Shown: positions 35,831 through 44,616 of the stretch, piece by piece | Layout: every line of letters starts with the position of its first letter | Position numbering within the stretch: position 1 is the first letter of the stretch | DNA from: Salipiger thiooxidans | GTDB taxonomy: Bacteria > Pseudomonadota > Alphaproteobacteria > Rhodobacterales > Rhodobacteraceae | Length of the DNA: 64,000 nucleotides | Direction of reading: 5' to 3' | NCBI RefSeq assembly: GCF_900102075.1 | Contig: NZ_FNAV01000019.1 | Coordinates: forward strand, 17,126-81,125 | Program-made: the position numbers and the translations under genes | Notes under the pieces: generated by a model | The model's database searches: none | The model's input: the letters and a program-made list of their open reading frames with translations, nothing else | Told to the model about the DNA's origin: nothing

Positions 35831-36058
35831 TCACCCGCCCTCGTCTCTTCCGATCCGCATGAGCGCCTCGAAGTCGATTTCTTGCTTCTGTTCGTCACTT
35901 ATATCCGGCCGGATTTTCGATACCGGCTGGGGTCCATGGACGTCCCACATCACCGCGTGTGCGCCTGTAGTCCAGCTATAAACCCAACCAACAACGCTGC
36001 GCCCGTCGGTCGCGATCAGATTGGCAATCGCGACGCCTTCACCATTATCATCGTCCAC
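35831..36058 (-). CDS. small protein of unknown function
   Basis: 75 residues, acidic, without signal or membrane segment: a beta-like N-terminal half with VVGWVYSWTTG and an acidic C-terminal helix ending RIGRDEGG. GTG 36058 has AGGAAG 10 nt upstream. It lies 3 bp after a 43-residue frame and likely shares the transcript of the XRE gene. Confidence 0.5.
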   Translation of the reverse strand: MDDDNGEGVAIANLIATDGRSVVGWVYSWTTGAHAVMWDVHGPQPVSKIRPDISDEQKQEIDFEALMRIGRDEGG

Positions 36059-36061
36059 TGT

Positions 36062-36193
36062 TTACTGACTTCCTGCACTTTGGCGCTGCAATCGCGGCAT
36101 CGTGTTCCCAGGCTTCGCCTGCACAGCATAACGCAATTGGTGGATGTTGGCTAACTGCTCTTCCTTGAGGTAGCGGATTTCACGAAGGGACAT
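36062..36193 (-). CDS. possible 43-residue protein between the XRE gene and the 75-residue gene
   Basis: The frame from ATG 36193 encodes a polar peptide with MSLREIRYLKEEQLANIHQL at its start and a basic tail. It lies 32 bp after the XRE gene and 3 bp before the next start, as expected for an operon member, but the ribosome site is poor. Unknown function. Confidence 0.35.
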   Translation of the reverse strand: MSLREIRYLKEEQLANIHQLRYAVQAKPGNTMPRLQRQSAGSQ

Positions 36194-36225
36194 CCAAAGC
36201 GGTACGCCCCAAATCTGCATTTTTC

Positions 36226-36483
36226 TCAAATTCTATGGTCGGGCTCCGTGGCGGCTTCAACGATCGCGAGAACCTCGTAGGGGTCAAAGCCGATGGCGCG
36301 GGCGAGGACGACCAGTTCGACGACGTCGACTCGGCGCTGGCCGCTTTCAAGGCGGGCAATGAGGGATTGGTGGCATCTGAGCTTAGTCGCCAATTCAGCC
36401 TGTCCAAGGCCTGCCTTGATTCGGGCGTCGACCAACGCCTGGCAGAGTGCCAACTGTCCCGTGCTTCTGATTGTCTTTGCCAC
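36226..36483 (-). CDS. XRE-family helix-turn-helix regulator
   Basis: 85 residues consisting of one HTH_XRE domain: ARIKAGLGQAELATKL, then SLIARLESGQRRVDV as recognition and following helix. GTG 36483 has AAAGG about 10 nt upstream. It is a short Cro/C1-type regulator with no effector domain. Location between the two AGTATAYTATCGTA motifs makes it a candidate for their binding protein, by inference. Confidence 0.8.
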   Translation of the reverse strand: MAKTIRSTGQLALCQALVDARIKAGLGQAELATKLRCHQSLIARLESGQRRVDVVELVVLARAIGFDPYEVLAIVEAATEPDHRI

Positions 36484-36607
36484 GCGTCACATACCTTTTG
36501 TGACGTCGCTAGCGGATGAAATCTGTTATCTAAAAAGTAGATATATGAGGGTGTTATCGGCGTCTGGTTTCCATGGGCTGCAAGTCTGATGCTCCCGAGG
36601 TCGCCCA

Positions 36608-36901
36608 TCAATCCCCTACCAATTGTAGAAATCGGCCATAGTCCTCGCTGACTTCGCGCGCTTCCTCGAAAGCGCGGGCGCGTTCGCTGTCGAGGCAACG
36701 GAAGTAGCTCTGGATATCCTGGATGTAGTTTTCGAAATCGCCACGGATGATGTCCGCATAGTCCCGCGCCGCCTGCGAATCGCTTGGCAGGAAAGGACGG
36801 GCCGGGGCGAAGCAGGATTCCGCCAAAACCGGCCCAGGAACGCAGATTAGAAGGACTATAGCTTGCAATGGGAGCAGGCATGTCAACCTTGGGTTTCTCA
36901 A
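36608..36901 (-). CDS. small exported protein of unknown function
   Basis: About 97 residues. A signal peptide (hydrophobic run ending PVLAES) is followed by a mature helix-rich part with two cysteines (SCFAPA, FRCLDSE). TTG 36901 with AAGGAG 8 nt upstream fits best; GTG 36928 is also in frame. It is divergent from the virB-region genes. No family recognised. Confidence 0.55.
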   Translation of the reverse strand: MRNPRLTCLLPLQAIVLLICVPGPVLAESCFAPARPFLPSDSQAARDYADIIRGDFENYIQDIQSYFRCLDSERARAFEEAREVSEDYGRFLQLVGD

Positions 36902-36994
36902 ACCTGTTATCTCCTTGATCGCAGACACTGGCCGTGACTAGTGTTTGCGTGACCAAACTACAGCTAAAGCACGATATTACATCTTGCGGTTGAT

Positions 36995-37008
36995 AGTATA
37001 CTATCGTA
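36995..37008. promoter_or_regulatory. copy 2 of the 14-bp AT-rich motif, inside a palindrome
   Basis: AGTATACTATCGTA lies within the perfect palindrome GATAGTATACTATC (36992-37005), in the gap between the divergent exported-protein gene and the gene at 37058. It matches the motif at 34917 at 13 of 14 positions. Confidence 0.5.
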
Positions 37009-37057
37009 ACTCTGGGCTTCAAGTGGGAATGCCTGGGGTCGCGCCATTGGAGAAAGC

Positions 37058-37438
37058 GTGAGCCGGGCCATGAACTGGGACATCGAAGCACCAAATGTGG
37101 TTACGGAAGCCAGGTTCCGCGAGCTCGTGGAAAGCGGCTATAGCGCAGAAATCCTGTGCCAGGAGTCGGCACATAAGAAAGGCCCCAGCTATTACGGGGT
37201 CTGGATCATGCGCGTTGTCTCTGACGAAGGCGTGGAAAAGCTCCTCGTCACCGCCCGCACGCGGACGACCTACAACGATATCAAGATCCGCGAGTTCAAG
37301 ACGATCTCCGGCGTGGTGTCATTCTTCATTGGCCTTGGCTTTGCGCATGTCGACCTGCCGCTTGAGGCGGGTACGAGCCGCACGCATAAACTCGCCCCGC
37401 CAGACAAAGCCCCATCAGACAAGGGCGCTGGCAACTAA
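37058..37438 (+). CDS. small cytosolic protein leading the virB operon
   Basis: 126 residues, no signal peptide. It has an alpha/beta look with [10 protein letters not shown] and [20 protein letters not shown] and a Pro/Lys-rich tail. GTG 37058 has GGAGAAAG upstream; ATG 37070 is also possible. It directly precedes the VirB1 gene and probably shares its transcript. Function unknown. Confidence 0.6.
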   Translation: MSRAMNWDIEAPNVVTEARFRELVESGYSAEILCQESAHKKGPSYYGVWIMRVVSDEGVEKLLVTARTRTTYNDIKIREFKTISGVVSFFIGLGFAHVDLPLEAGTSRTHKLAPPDKAPSDKGAGN

Positions 37439-38102
37439 CCTTGTCTGCCTCTGGCTGGTCGCCGCGCCAGCCTCAGCGCAAATGGTCCTGGTCATGGAGA
37501 GCGACGGCTCTCTGACCCCATCCCGGTCTCAGAGCGGTTTTGCCCGGAACTACAATGACGGCGTTGGTCAGGGATCGGCGTCCGATGGTCTGGCCATTCT
37601 TGGTGAGACTGAAGCGGCTTCCGAGCCTGACGCGCTGAGGTTTGCGGCGTTCGCCCAACCAGCACCCCTGCCCCGCGCAGACGTTCTCTCGGGCATCGAG
37701 GCAACGGCCTTGCGCTATGCCGGCCACCCCGGCCTGCGTCGCGCGGAGCTTTCCGTCACGGATTGGCTGGCTCTCTACCGGGCCAATATCGAGGTTGAGA
37801 GCGCCTACCGGCAGGATGCGGTCTCCCGCGCGGGCGCTATCGGCCTTGGCCAGCTGATGCCCGCCACTGCCCGTGATCTCGGCGTTGACCCACGTGATCC
37901 GCTGCAGAACCTCGACGGCTCCGCCCGCTACCTCGCGATGATGCTGGAGACGTTCGGCGATCCGCATCTGGCACTGGCGGCCTACAACGCGGGACCGGAC
38001 GCCGTGCGCCAACACGATGGCATTCCCCCTTACCGAGAAACCCAGAACCACGTGGCCCGCGTCATGGCTGTCGTGGCTCGATTGGAAGGATCAAATTCAT
38101 GA
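37347..38102 (+). CDS. virB1: VirB1-like lytic transglycosylase
   Basis: Exported peptidoglycan lyase that opens the wall for the secretion channel. The SLT domain has catalytic Glu in [12 protein letters not shown], the [10 protein letters not shown] block and [13 protein letters not shown]. The signal peptide ([14 protein letters not shown]) begins only near 37440, and the nearest ordinary start codon in frame is ATG 37347, overlapping the previous gene by 92 nt; a CTG at 37428 would fit the signal peptide better. The real start is therefore unsettled. The stop overlaps virB2 by 4 nt. Confidence 0.78.
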   Translation: MSTCRLRRVRAARINSPRQTKPHQTRALATNLVCLWLVAAPASAQMVLVMESDGSLTPSRSQSGFARNYNDGVGQGSASDGLAILGETEAASEPDALRFAAFAQPAPLPRADVLSGIEATALRYAGHPGLRRAELSVTDWLALYRANIEVESAYRQDAVSRAGAIGLGQLMPATARDLGVDPRDPLQNLDGSARYLAMMLETFGDPHLALAAYNAGPDAVRQHDGIPPYRETQNHVARVMAVVARLEGSNS

Positions 38103-38392
38103 AAAAGATTTCAAACCTCTTTGTCGCCTCGCTGGCGCTATTCCTGCTCATTGCAGAACCGGCCCTTGCGCAAAGCATCGATCTCTCGCCGATCCAAAGC
38201 CTGTTGCAAGGCATCGTCGATGCGCTGACCGGACCCCTTGGTGTCGTCATCGCGACGCTCGCGGTCCTCGGCGTTTTCTTGAGCTGGTTCTTCAACATCA
38301 TCGATCTGCGCCAGGCGCTCTGGGTCCTCGTGGGCATCGCTGGTGTCGCGGCTGCCCCCACCATCGTTGCCGCGGTCTTTGCCGGTGGCTGA
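38099..38392 (+). CDS. virB2: VirB2-like pilin
   Basis: 97 residues: signal peptide ending ALAQS, then two hydrophobic segments separated by a short polar loop (FNIIDLRQ), as in TrbC/VirB2 major pilins. The start overlaps virB1 (ATGA) and the virB3 GTG lies inside its last codons. Confidence 0.85.
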   Translation: MKKISNLFVASLALFLLIAEPALAQSIDLSPIQSLLQGIVDALTGPLGVVIATLAVLGVFLSWFFNIIDLRQALWVLVGIAGVAAAPTIVAAVFAGG

Positions 38393-38663
38393 GCGTTCGC
38401 CTCTCTTTCTCGGCCTCGTGCGCCCGCCCAAACTTCTGGGCCTGCCCATCATGTACGCGATGGTCTGGCTTTTCGGTTCGGTGCTCTTGTTCGTCTGGGT
38501 CCAGCACATCGCGGTGCTGGCTGTCGCCGCCCTGCTCTATCCGGTGCTGTGGAAGGCCGCGGATTGGGACCCGCGCTTCATCGACGTGATGATGACGGCC
38601 CTGCAGGAGACACCGCCCACGCGGAACCGCTCGATCCACGGCGGGGACAGCTATGCGCCCTAG
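38385..38663 (+). CDS. virB3: VirB3-like membrane protein
   Basis: 92 residues with the VirB3 pattern: short polar N-terminus with LVRPPKLLGL, two adjacent hydrophobic segments, then WDPRF and a polar tail. GTG 38385 overlaps the virB2 stop by 8 nt. The stop overlaps virB4 by 11 nt. Confidence 0.83.
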   Translation: MAERSPLFLGLVRPPKLLGLPIMYAMVWLFGSVLLFVWVQHIAVLAVAALLYPVLWKAADWDPRFIDVMMTALQETPPTRNRSIHGGDSYAP

Positions 38664-41028
38664 TACAGCCTTGGACGAAACGCTCGATCTCCGCACAATG
38701 ACGCCGGACTGGTATGCCCGCGAAACCCGCCTCGCGCATATGCTGTCCTATGTGAGCCTCGTTGACGACCAGACCGTGCGGACGCGGGTGAACGAGCTCT
38801 TCCAGTGCATCCGTCTTGACGGGGTCAACAGCTACACGACCGACGATGCCTATCTCGACAAGGTGACCGCGCTCTTTGCTCGGATCATCGCGCAGCTGGG
38901 GCCGGAATTCAGCTACTACGTCCACAAGGTCTCGAAGGCGATCATGCCGGACCTCGAGCCAGTGCGCGAGGACAGTTTTGCGGGAGAAGTTGACCGCCTG
39001 TGGCGTGCAAAACTCGAGAGCAGTGGCCTACGCGACAAAACCTTGACCCTCACGGTCATTCACCGCCCGCCTCCGAAAAGCGTCCTGCCCTTCCTGAACC
39101 GAAGCGCACCGGACCGGCTGAAGGAAGCGACCGAGAAGCGCCTGCGCCGTCTAGGCGAAGCCGTGAATGTCTTTCTCTCCGGTCTGACCGAGCTGAACCC
39201 GCGTGTGCTCCAGGCCAAGAGTGGTGAGTTGATCGGCTTTCTGGGTGCGCTCAACACCGGCCAGGAACTGCCGCTCTATCCGGCGAACACCTATGGCTTC
39301 CTGTCCTTCAACGTCGCCAATACCCGCGTGACGTTTCAGGGTGATCACTTCGAGCTCTCCGAGGGCGTCGTGGGACATCGCTATGGCAAGAGCTTTACCA
39401 TCGCGGAATATTCCGAGGCCACCTCCTGTACCATGTTCGACATGCTGAACCTACCGGTCGACATGATCGTCACGCATTCCTTCACGCCAATAAACTCGAA
39501 CCTCATGGCGGGCCGCATCAAGCGGCAAAAGCGTCAGATGCAGGCCTCCCAGGACGCGGCCCTATCGCTCATGGAGGCGCTCGACATCGCGGCGGATGAT
39601 CTGGAGGCCAAGCGCCAAAGCTTCGGCGAGCATCACATGGTCGTGACGCTCTTTTGCGACACGCTCGAAGAACTGCAAACCCTCAGCGCCGAGATCGTGA
39701 ACGCCGCCGCGACTGAGGGCGTGAAGATGATCGGTGAGCGGGTCGCCGCAAAGGCCCATTACCTCAGCCAGCATCCCGGCAACCAGCCCAAGCGCGTGCG
39801 TGCAAGCGCCGTCACCAATCGCAACTTCGCGGATTTCGCGGCGTTTCATCGGACCCAGCTTGGCAAGCCTGCGGAGAAAACGCCCTGGGGTCAGGTCATC
39901 ACCTACCTGCCAACGCCCGAGCAGAGCGCCTACCGGTTTTCCCATCACGAGCAGGGCAGCCCGGACAAAGAACCCACCAGCGGCCATACCCTGATCATGG
40001 GACGACCCGGGTCGGGCAAATCGGTGCTGTCGGCCTTCCTGATGACCCAGGCCCGTCGCGCAGGCGCCCGGATCTTCGTCTTCGATTACCGCCTCGGCAT
40101 GGAGATGGCCGTCCGCGCCAACGGCGGGCGCTACGCCTCCCTCAAGGCCGGCCAGCCCACGGGTCTCAACCCGCTCTGGACAGAGATCGATGCGCGCGGC
40201 ACCGCCTGGCTCTCGGATTGGCTTGCCACCCTGCTCTACCGTGCCGACAAGCCGCTGACGCCGGCGCAGACCAACCGCATCCAGGAAGTGGTGCGCCAAA
40301 ACGCGCAGGCCACGAACCCGGCCTTAAGGAACTGGCGGGATTTCGCATCGCTCTTCGTGTCCACCGATGACGGCGGCGATCTGCACCAGCGCCTGCTCGA
40401 GTGGACCGAAGACGGCCGCTATGGCTGGATCTTCGGGCAGAGCCTCGAGGACACGTTCTCGCTCAAGGGCGATGTCGTGGGCTTCGATCTGACCGGCATT
40501 CTCGACAGCGAGGCCGACAAGGAACGGATGGCGGTCCTGTCCTATCTTTTCCGCCGGGTCGAGCGCGAGATCGAGGATCGCCGCCCGACCATCATCGTGA
40601 TCGACGAGGCCTGGAAGGCGCTCGACAACGCCTATTTCGCCGAACGGCTTTCGAACTGGCTGGTCACCGCGCGCAAGCAGAACACCGTCGCGGTGATGAT
40701 GACGCAATACGCAAGCCAGCTCGAGCGCACCCGGACCGGCAAGACCATCGTCGAGGCGGTGCCGACGCAAATCCTGCTCCCGAACATCCGCGCCCATGCC
40801 GCCGATTACGCGATGCTGAACCTCTACGAGAAGGAACTCGACGTGCTGCTCAACACCGGCAGCGACAGCCGTCTCGCCCTCATCCGTGACGACCAGGGCT
40901 CGATCGTCGTCGATGCCGATCTGAGCGCGCTTGGGTCCAATCTCACAATCCTCGGCGGCATGGAGAAAGGCGAGGCGCTTGTAGGCGCCGATTACCGCGA
41001 CCGCCCGGACTTCTGGAGGCTTTCATGA
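38653..41028 (+). CDS. virB4: VirB4 secretion ATPase
   Basis: 791-residue cytoplasmic/inner-membrane ATPase energising the type IV channel and pilus. The N-terminal CagE/VirB4 domain is followed by Walker A GRPGSGKS near residue 450 and Walker B IIVIDEAW near 648. Length is normal for VirB4 and the frame is intact. It overlaps both neighbours. Confidence 0.93.
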   Translation: MRPSTALDETLDLRTMTPDWYARETRLAHMLSYVSLVDDQTVRTRVNELFQCIRLDGVNSYTTDDAYLDKVTALFARIIAQLGPEFSYYVHKVSKAIMPDLEPVREDSFAGEVDRLWRAKLESSGLRDKTLTLTVIHRPPPKSVLPFLNRSAPDRLKEATEKRLRRLGEAVNVFLSGLTELNPRVLQAKSGELIGFLGALNTGQELPLYPANTYGFLSFNVANTRVTFQGDHFELSEGVVGHRYGKSFTIAEYSEATSCTMFDMLNLPVDMIVTHSFTPINSNLMAGRIKRQKRQMQASQDAALSLMEALDIAADDLEAKRQSFGEHHMVVTLFCDTLEELQTLSAEIVNAAATEGVKMIGERVAAKAHYLSQHPGNQPKRVRASAVTNRNFADFAAFHRTQLGKPAEKTPWGQVITYLPTPEQSAYRFSHHEQGSPDKEPTSGHTLIMGRPGSGKSVLSAFLMTQARRAGARIFVFDYRLGMEMAVRANGGRYASLKAGQPTGLNPLWTEIDARGTAWLSDWLATLLYRADKPLTPAQTNRIQEVVRQNAQATNPALRNWRDFASLFVSTDDGGDLHQRLLEWTEDGRYGWIFGQSLEDTFSLKGDVVGFDLTGILDSEADKERMAVLSYLFRRVEREIEDRRPTIIVIDEAWKALDNAYFAERLSNWLVTARKQNTVAVMMTQYASQLERTRTGKTIVEAVPTQILLPNIRAHAADYAMLNLYEKELDVLLNTGSDSRLALIRDDQGSIVVDADLSALGSNLTILGGMEKGEALVGADYRDRPDFWRLS

Positions 41029-41294
41029 CCCGTACATGGCGTTTTGAGAATACAACAAAGAAACTTGCATCGTTTTTCGCGTTCGAGCGAAGCGAGAGGC
41101 AGCGAACAAACGATTCAAGAAAATCTCGAAACGCCAAATTGTTTCTTCTCGCCGCACTCAGCGCTGTGGCCTCCTGCGCCCAGTACCAGGAACCGCAGGC
41201 CAATTGCTTCACCTTCCTGGCCTCGACTGCCCCGGTCGCACCTGATTGCACCTTCACGCCTCTAGATACGCTGGTGGGCGACATTGACGTCTAG
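41025..41294 (+). CDS. VirB7-like small lipoprotein with an in-frame inserted element
   Basis: 89 residues. The lipobox VASC sits near residue 51, preceded by the hydrophobic run KLFLLAALSAV, so the natural protein is a short lipoprotein with a mature part holding three more Cys (SCAQYQ, NCFTF, DCTF). Residues about 5-38 are encoded by a 98-bp inverted-repeat element (41038-41135), which pushes the signal peptide away from the ATG. TTG 41139 could restart translation just before the signal sequence. Its place after virB4 and its lipoprotein nature suggest a VirB7 role, not proven. Confidence 0.6.
   Translation: MTRTWRFENTTKKLASFFAFERSERQRTNDSRKSRNAKLFLLAALSAVASCAQYQEPQANCFTFLASTAPVAPDCTFTPLDTLVGDIDV
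41038..41135. repeat. 98-bp inverted-repeat element inserted in a coding region
   Basis: Ends are GGCGTTTTGAGA (41038-41049) and TCTCGAAACGCC (41124-41135), 11 of 12 complementary. Inside are further matched arms ATCGTTTTTCGC and GCGAACAAACGAT and a central CGAGCGAAGCGAG hairpin. It is richer in A/T than the flanking genes and its length change keeps the reading frame open. It codes for no enzyme, so it is a palindromic MITE-like or REP-like unit. No second copy was seen in this window. Confidence 0.7.
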
Positions 41295-42438
41295 GCTCCC
41301 CCACCTCATCGCGTTTTGCCTGCTGCCCGGTTTCAGCTTCGCCCAAGGCGTGCCGACCAATGACAATGGGCTGACCGCGCGTGACATCGTCGAGACCGGC
41401 GATCGCGAGGCAGACTTGGCTGTTCAGGCCGACAAGCTTGCAGTGCGCGAACTCATCGCCGAGATCGAACGGGAGCAGCTGGAAACCCTCCGACGCATCC
41501 TCGATGCCCAGACCAGCTTCGGCGGTCAGGGCTTGCCGGCTATGGTCTCGGGGCTGGAAAGCGGCAGCGGGGATCCGGCCCGGTCAGTCGAGGCGGTCTA
41601 TGGCAATGCCGACATCGACCCCAATCCCGGCGGTGCGCAGATGTTCGGCGACGCCGCCGAGAACATCGAGCAGCTCATCATCCGCGTCGCCCAGGAAACC
41701 AGCGGCTTTGCGGGTGTTGGCCGCGCAGGCCTCTCCCCCGTCCAGTGGCGAGCGCTTCTACAGGCGCTGATCTGGCAGGAAAGCCGGTTTACGATCGGTG
41801 CACGGTCTCCCGTCGGCGCCTATGGCCTCACCCAGATCATGCCGGGCACCGCCAGCGATCTCGGCATCAACCCGGAATACTATGACAGCCCCTATCTGCA
41901 GGTGCATGGCGGCGCGCGCTACCTCGCGACCCAGCTCAACACATTCGATGGCAACATCATCAACGCCCTCGCGGCCTATAACGCCGGACCCGGCCGGGTT
42001 TTCGAGTATGGCGGCGTTCCGCCCTTTCGCGAGACCCAGCACTACGTCCAGGTGATCCCCGAACGCTATAACCTCTATTTGACCCGTATCGGCGGGATCG
42101 ATGCGCTTGGCACGATCGATCCGGCGCTTCTCGCCAATGCCAACCTCTCGCTCACTGGGCACGGCGCGGCCTTCTATGGCAACAACTCACCCGCCGCGAT
42201 CAGGCAAGCCGCCCTGCGTATTGCGGATATCGTCGAACGGATTTCCGAGACCGAGGATGTGCAGGAAAGCATCGCACTCAACACCTATGCCCGCGCCGAA
42301 CTCGTGCGCCTCGTCGCTGCACGCATCCGGCTTCAGGCGGCACGAGCCCGCGTCCTTTCTGCCGAGGAGCTGGCCCAGGCCAGCGCCCGCATGGCCGAAG
42401 GCGCGTTCATGGATTTTACGATCAGGGAGATTGAATGA
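41284..42438 (+). CDS. lytic transglycosylase with VirB5-like C-terminus
   Basis: 384 residues with a signal peptide (ends SFAQG). Residues about 30-140 are helical, about 155-260 form an SLT domain (catalytic Glu in [29 protein letters not shown]), and the tail after residue 330 (ESIALNTYARAELVRL, ending FMDFTIRE) parallels the end of the next gene's product (ESIDLNTRVTAELAIA, ending FMDFTLPD). It thus looks like a second VirB1 joined to VirB5-like helices. Start is TTG 41284, overlapping the lipoprotein gene by 11 nt. Confidence 0.78.
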   Translation: MTSRLPHLIAFCLLPGFSFAQGVPTNDNGLTARDIVETGDREADLAVQADKLAVRELIAEIEREQLETLRRILDAQTSFGGQGLPAMVSGLESGSGDPARSVEAVYGNADIDPNPGGAQMFGDAAENIEQLIIRVAQETSGFAGVGRAGLSPVQWRALLQALIWQESRFTIGARSPVGAYGLTQIMPGTASDLGINPEYYDSPYLQVHGGARYLATQLNTFDGNIINALAAYNAGPGRVFEYGGVPPFRETQHYVQVIPERYNLYLTRIGGIDALGTIDPALLANANLSLTGHGAAFYGNNSPAAIRQAALRIADIVERISETEDVQESIALNTYARAELVRLVAARIRLQAARARVLSAEELAQASARMAEGAFMDFTIREIE

Positions 42439-43247
42439 TGGGACATCTGCTCTTGAGGACAGCTTTGGCCACGACACTTGGGGTTGGTCTGCATCTTGGC
42501 GCCCTATCCCCTGCCCTCGCGCAAGGCGTGCCCGTCGTCGATACCCAGAACATCGCGCAAAACATCCAGCAGCTACGGCAGATGATCGAAGACGAGATCC
42601 TGCAAAACGAGCAGCTGACGCAGCTCCGCGAACAGCTTGCCACACTCACGGATCAACTCGCGGAGCTGCAAAGAACCTATGAAGCGCTCACCCGACTTGC
42701 CGAGCTTCCCGAAATCATCCGCACCGAGATGGAAAACGAACTCAATGGCCTGCTCGACCAGGAGTTCGGGGACATTCTCGCAACGATTGAGGCGATCAAG
42801 ACGGGCGATTTCTCGGGGCTCTCCGGCTCCGGCGCGGGCGAGATCGAAACCCAGATGGACCGGGTGCTGGCCGATCTCGGATTTGACGATGACACCCTCT
42901 CGGAAATGGCCACGAGCGGCAATCCCGGGGCCAACCGCGTGGCAACACAAGCCACGACCGGCGCGCTCGTCTCGGCCGCGGCCCAGAACAGCTATGAGGA
43001 CGCCGGACAATCGCTGGAACGCGTCGACCGGCTCGTCGGGCTCATCGACGACATGGACGAACTCAAGGAAAGCATCGATCTCAACACGCGCGTGACGGCG
43101 GAACTGGCCATCGCACTTGTCGCCATGTGGCAACTCGAAGCCGTGCAAACCGTGGGTGACGGCACCGGCGGCGTGATCGATGCCGCCACCATCGCCGAGG
43201 AGCAGCGCTTCATGGATTTCACCTTGCCGGACCTCCGGGCAGACTGA
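42435..43247 (+). CDS. virB5: VirB5-like minor pilin/tip protein
   Basis: 270 residues with signal peptide ending ALAQG and then long amphipathic helices rich in Gln, Glu and Leu, as in the VirB5/TrbJ group. The C-terminus ends FMDFTLPDLRAD, shared in form with the preceding protein. It starts on the ATGA overlap with that gene and is followed by virB8 after 14 bp. Confidence 0.75.
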   Translation: MMGHLLLRTALATTLGVGLHLGALSPALAQGVPVVDTQNIAQNIQQLRQMIEDEILQNEQLTQLREQLATLTDQLAELQRTYEALTRLAELPEIIRTEMENELNGLLDQEFGDILATIEAIKTGDFSGLSGSGAGEIETQMDRVLADLGFDDDTLSEMATSGNPGANRVATQATTGALVSAAAQNSYEDAGQSLERVDRLVGLIDDMDELKESIDLNTRVTAELAIALVAMWQLEAVQTVGDGTGGVIDAATIAEEQRFMDFTLPDLRAD

Positions 43248-43261
43248 TCGTGGGGGCATGA

Positions 43262-43918
43262 ATGGTGGCGAGTGAACAAGAAATCATCGAGGAAGAACTG
43301 GTCTACGGCGCCTTGCGCCGCGAACGCCTCTGGCAACGCCTTTGCCTGATGGGCCTTGTCTTCGGCATCCTCGGCTGTCTGAGCGCCGCGGCTGTCTCGA
43401 TCCTCGATGTCGACCCGCCCCCCGTCGTTGTCCCCTATGATCCCGCCACCGGCTTTGCACTCCCCGAAGCCTCGGTGGGCGCGACTTCGGTCACAGCCAA
43501 CCAGGCGGTCATCGAGGCGGAGGTCTTCCGCTATGTGACCGACCGCGAGGTCTATAACCAGCTCGACAATGACCTGCGCATCCGCAGCGTTCTGCGCCGC
43601 TCGGACGGAGCTGCCGAGAGCGGGCTGCGCCAGATCTGGAACAGCGCCAATGAGAACTACCCGCCGACGGTCTATGGCCCCAATGCGCGGCTCGACGTGG
43701 AGATCCTCAGCATCAACCAGATCGGAACCAACCGCGCGACGGTCCGCCTGCGCAAGCGCCTGACATCTATCAACGGCGTCCAAACCGGGCTTTTCACCGC
43801 CACCCTCCTCTTCGAGTTCCGCCCCGAGACCCGCCGCTCCATCGATGAGGTCTGGACCAACCCCTTCGGCTTCACGGTCCTCGAATATTCCATCCGCTCC
43901 GACAGATTGGAGAATTGA
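43262..43918 (+). CDS. virB8: VirB8-like inner-membrane assembly protein
   Basis: 218 residues: cytosolic N-terminus, one transmembrane segment (about 25-50), then a periplasmic domain with NENYPPTVYGPNARLDVEI and a C-terminal NPFGFTVLEYSI as in VirB8. GTGGCG-type region upstream; ATG 43262. The stop overlaps virB9 by 4 nt. Confidence 0.88.
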   Translation: MVASEQEIIEEELVYGALRRERLWQRLCLMGLVFGILGCLSAAAVSILDVDPPPVVVPYDPATGFALPEASVGATSVTANQAVIEAEVFRYVTDREVYNQLDNDLRIRSVLRRSDGAAESGLRQIWNSANENYPPTVYGPNARLDVEILSINQIGTNRATVRLRKRLTSINGVQTGLFTATLLFEFRPETRRSIDEVWTNPFGFTVLEYSIRSDRLEN

Positions 43919-44616
43919 ATTTGTTCCCTGTTCGACTTTTGATATTGCTGATTGCCCTGTTGCCCGGCCTCGCCTTCGCCGAAGCCATCCCGCGCGGCGG
44001 GCCCAATGACAACCGGGTGCGGCTTGCCAGCTATCAGGAGGGCCAGGTCTACCGGCTAAACGTCTCGCTCACCCATGTGACCACCATCGAGTTCGGCGAG
44101 GGTGAAAGCATCCGTTCGATCATCGCGGGTGACACGGAAGGGTTTGAGATCGACGGCGTACCCGGCGGTCAGGCCTTCGCGATCAAACCCGTCGCGCGCG
44201 GTGTCCATACCAACGTGACGGTCTATACGAACCGGCGGAGCTACTACTTCAACGTCCAGGAGACCCGCAGTCCGACCTTCTACGTGGTCCAGTTCCGCTA
44301 CCCCGAGGATACCAGCCGCCCCACACGTGCCATCGCAGCCCAAGCGCCGAACTATAATTACGGTGCAAGCGCGCGGACCGAGTTTACCCCTGCCCGCGTC
44401 TGGGATGACGGGACGTTCACGTATTTTGAGTTCCCACGGAACGCACCGGTGCCAGCGATCTTTCGTTACGCCAATGGCCGTGAGCGCACGGTCAACACGC
44501 AAGCCACCGAGGACGGTGTGATCCGGGTTTCAGGAGTGAACCGACAATGGGTGCTGCGGATCGGAGAGGAGGTGGTCTGCATCGAGGCCACACCACCTGC
44601 GGGGGTAGGCTCATGA
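43915..44616 (+). CDS. virB9: VirB9-like outer-membrane channel protein
   Basis: 233 residues with signal peptide ending LAFAE. VirB9 features are the early YQEGQVYRLNVS and the C-terminal beta domain with WDDGTFTYFEFP, typical of CagX/VirB9. Start is TTG 43915 overlapping virB8; a second TTG at 43921 is possible. The stop overlaps virB10 as ATGA. Confidence 0.88.
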   Translation: MNLFPVRLLILLIALLPGLAFAEAIPRGGPNDNRVRLASYQEGQVYRLNVSLTHVTTIEFGEGESIRSIIAGDTEGFEIDGVPGGQAFAIKPVARGVHTNVTVYTNRRSYYFNVQETRSPTFYVVQFRYPEDTSRPTRAIAAQAPNYNYGASARTEFTPARVWDDGTFTYFEFPRNAPVPAIFRYANGRERTVNTQATEDGVIRVSGVNRQWVLRIGEEVVCIEATPPAGVGS

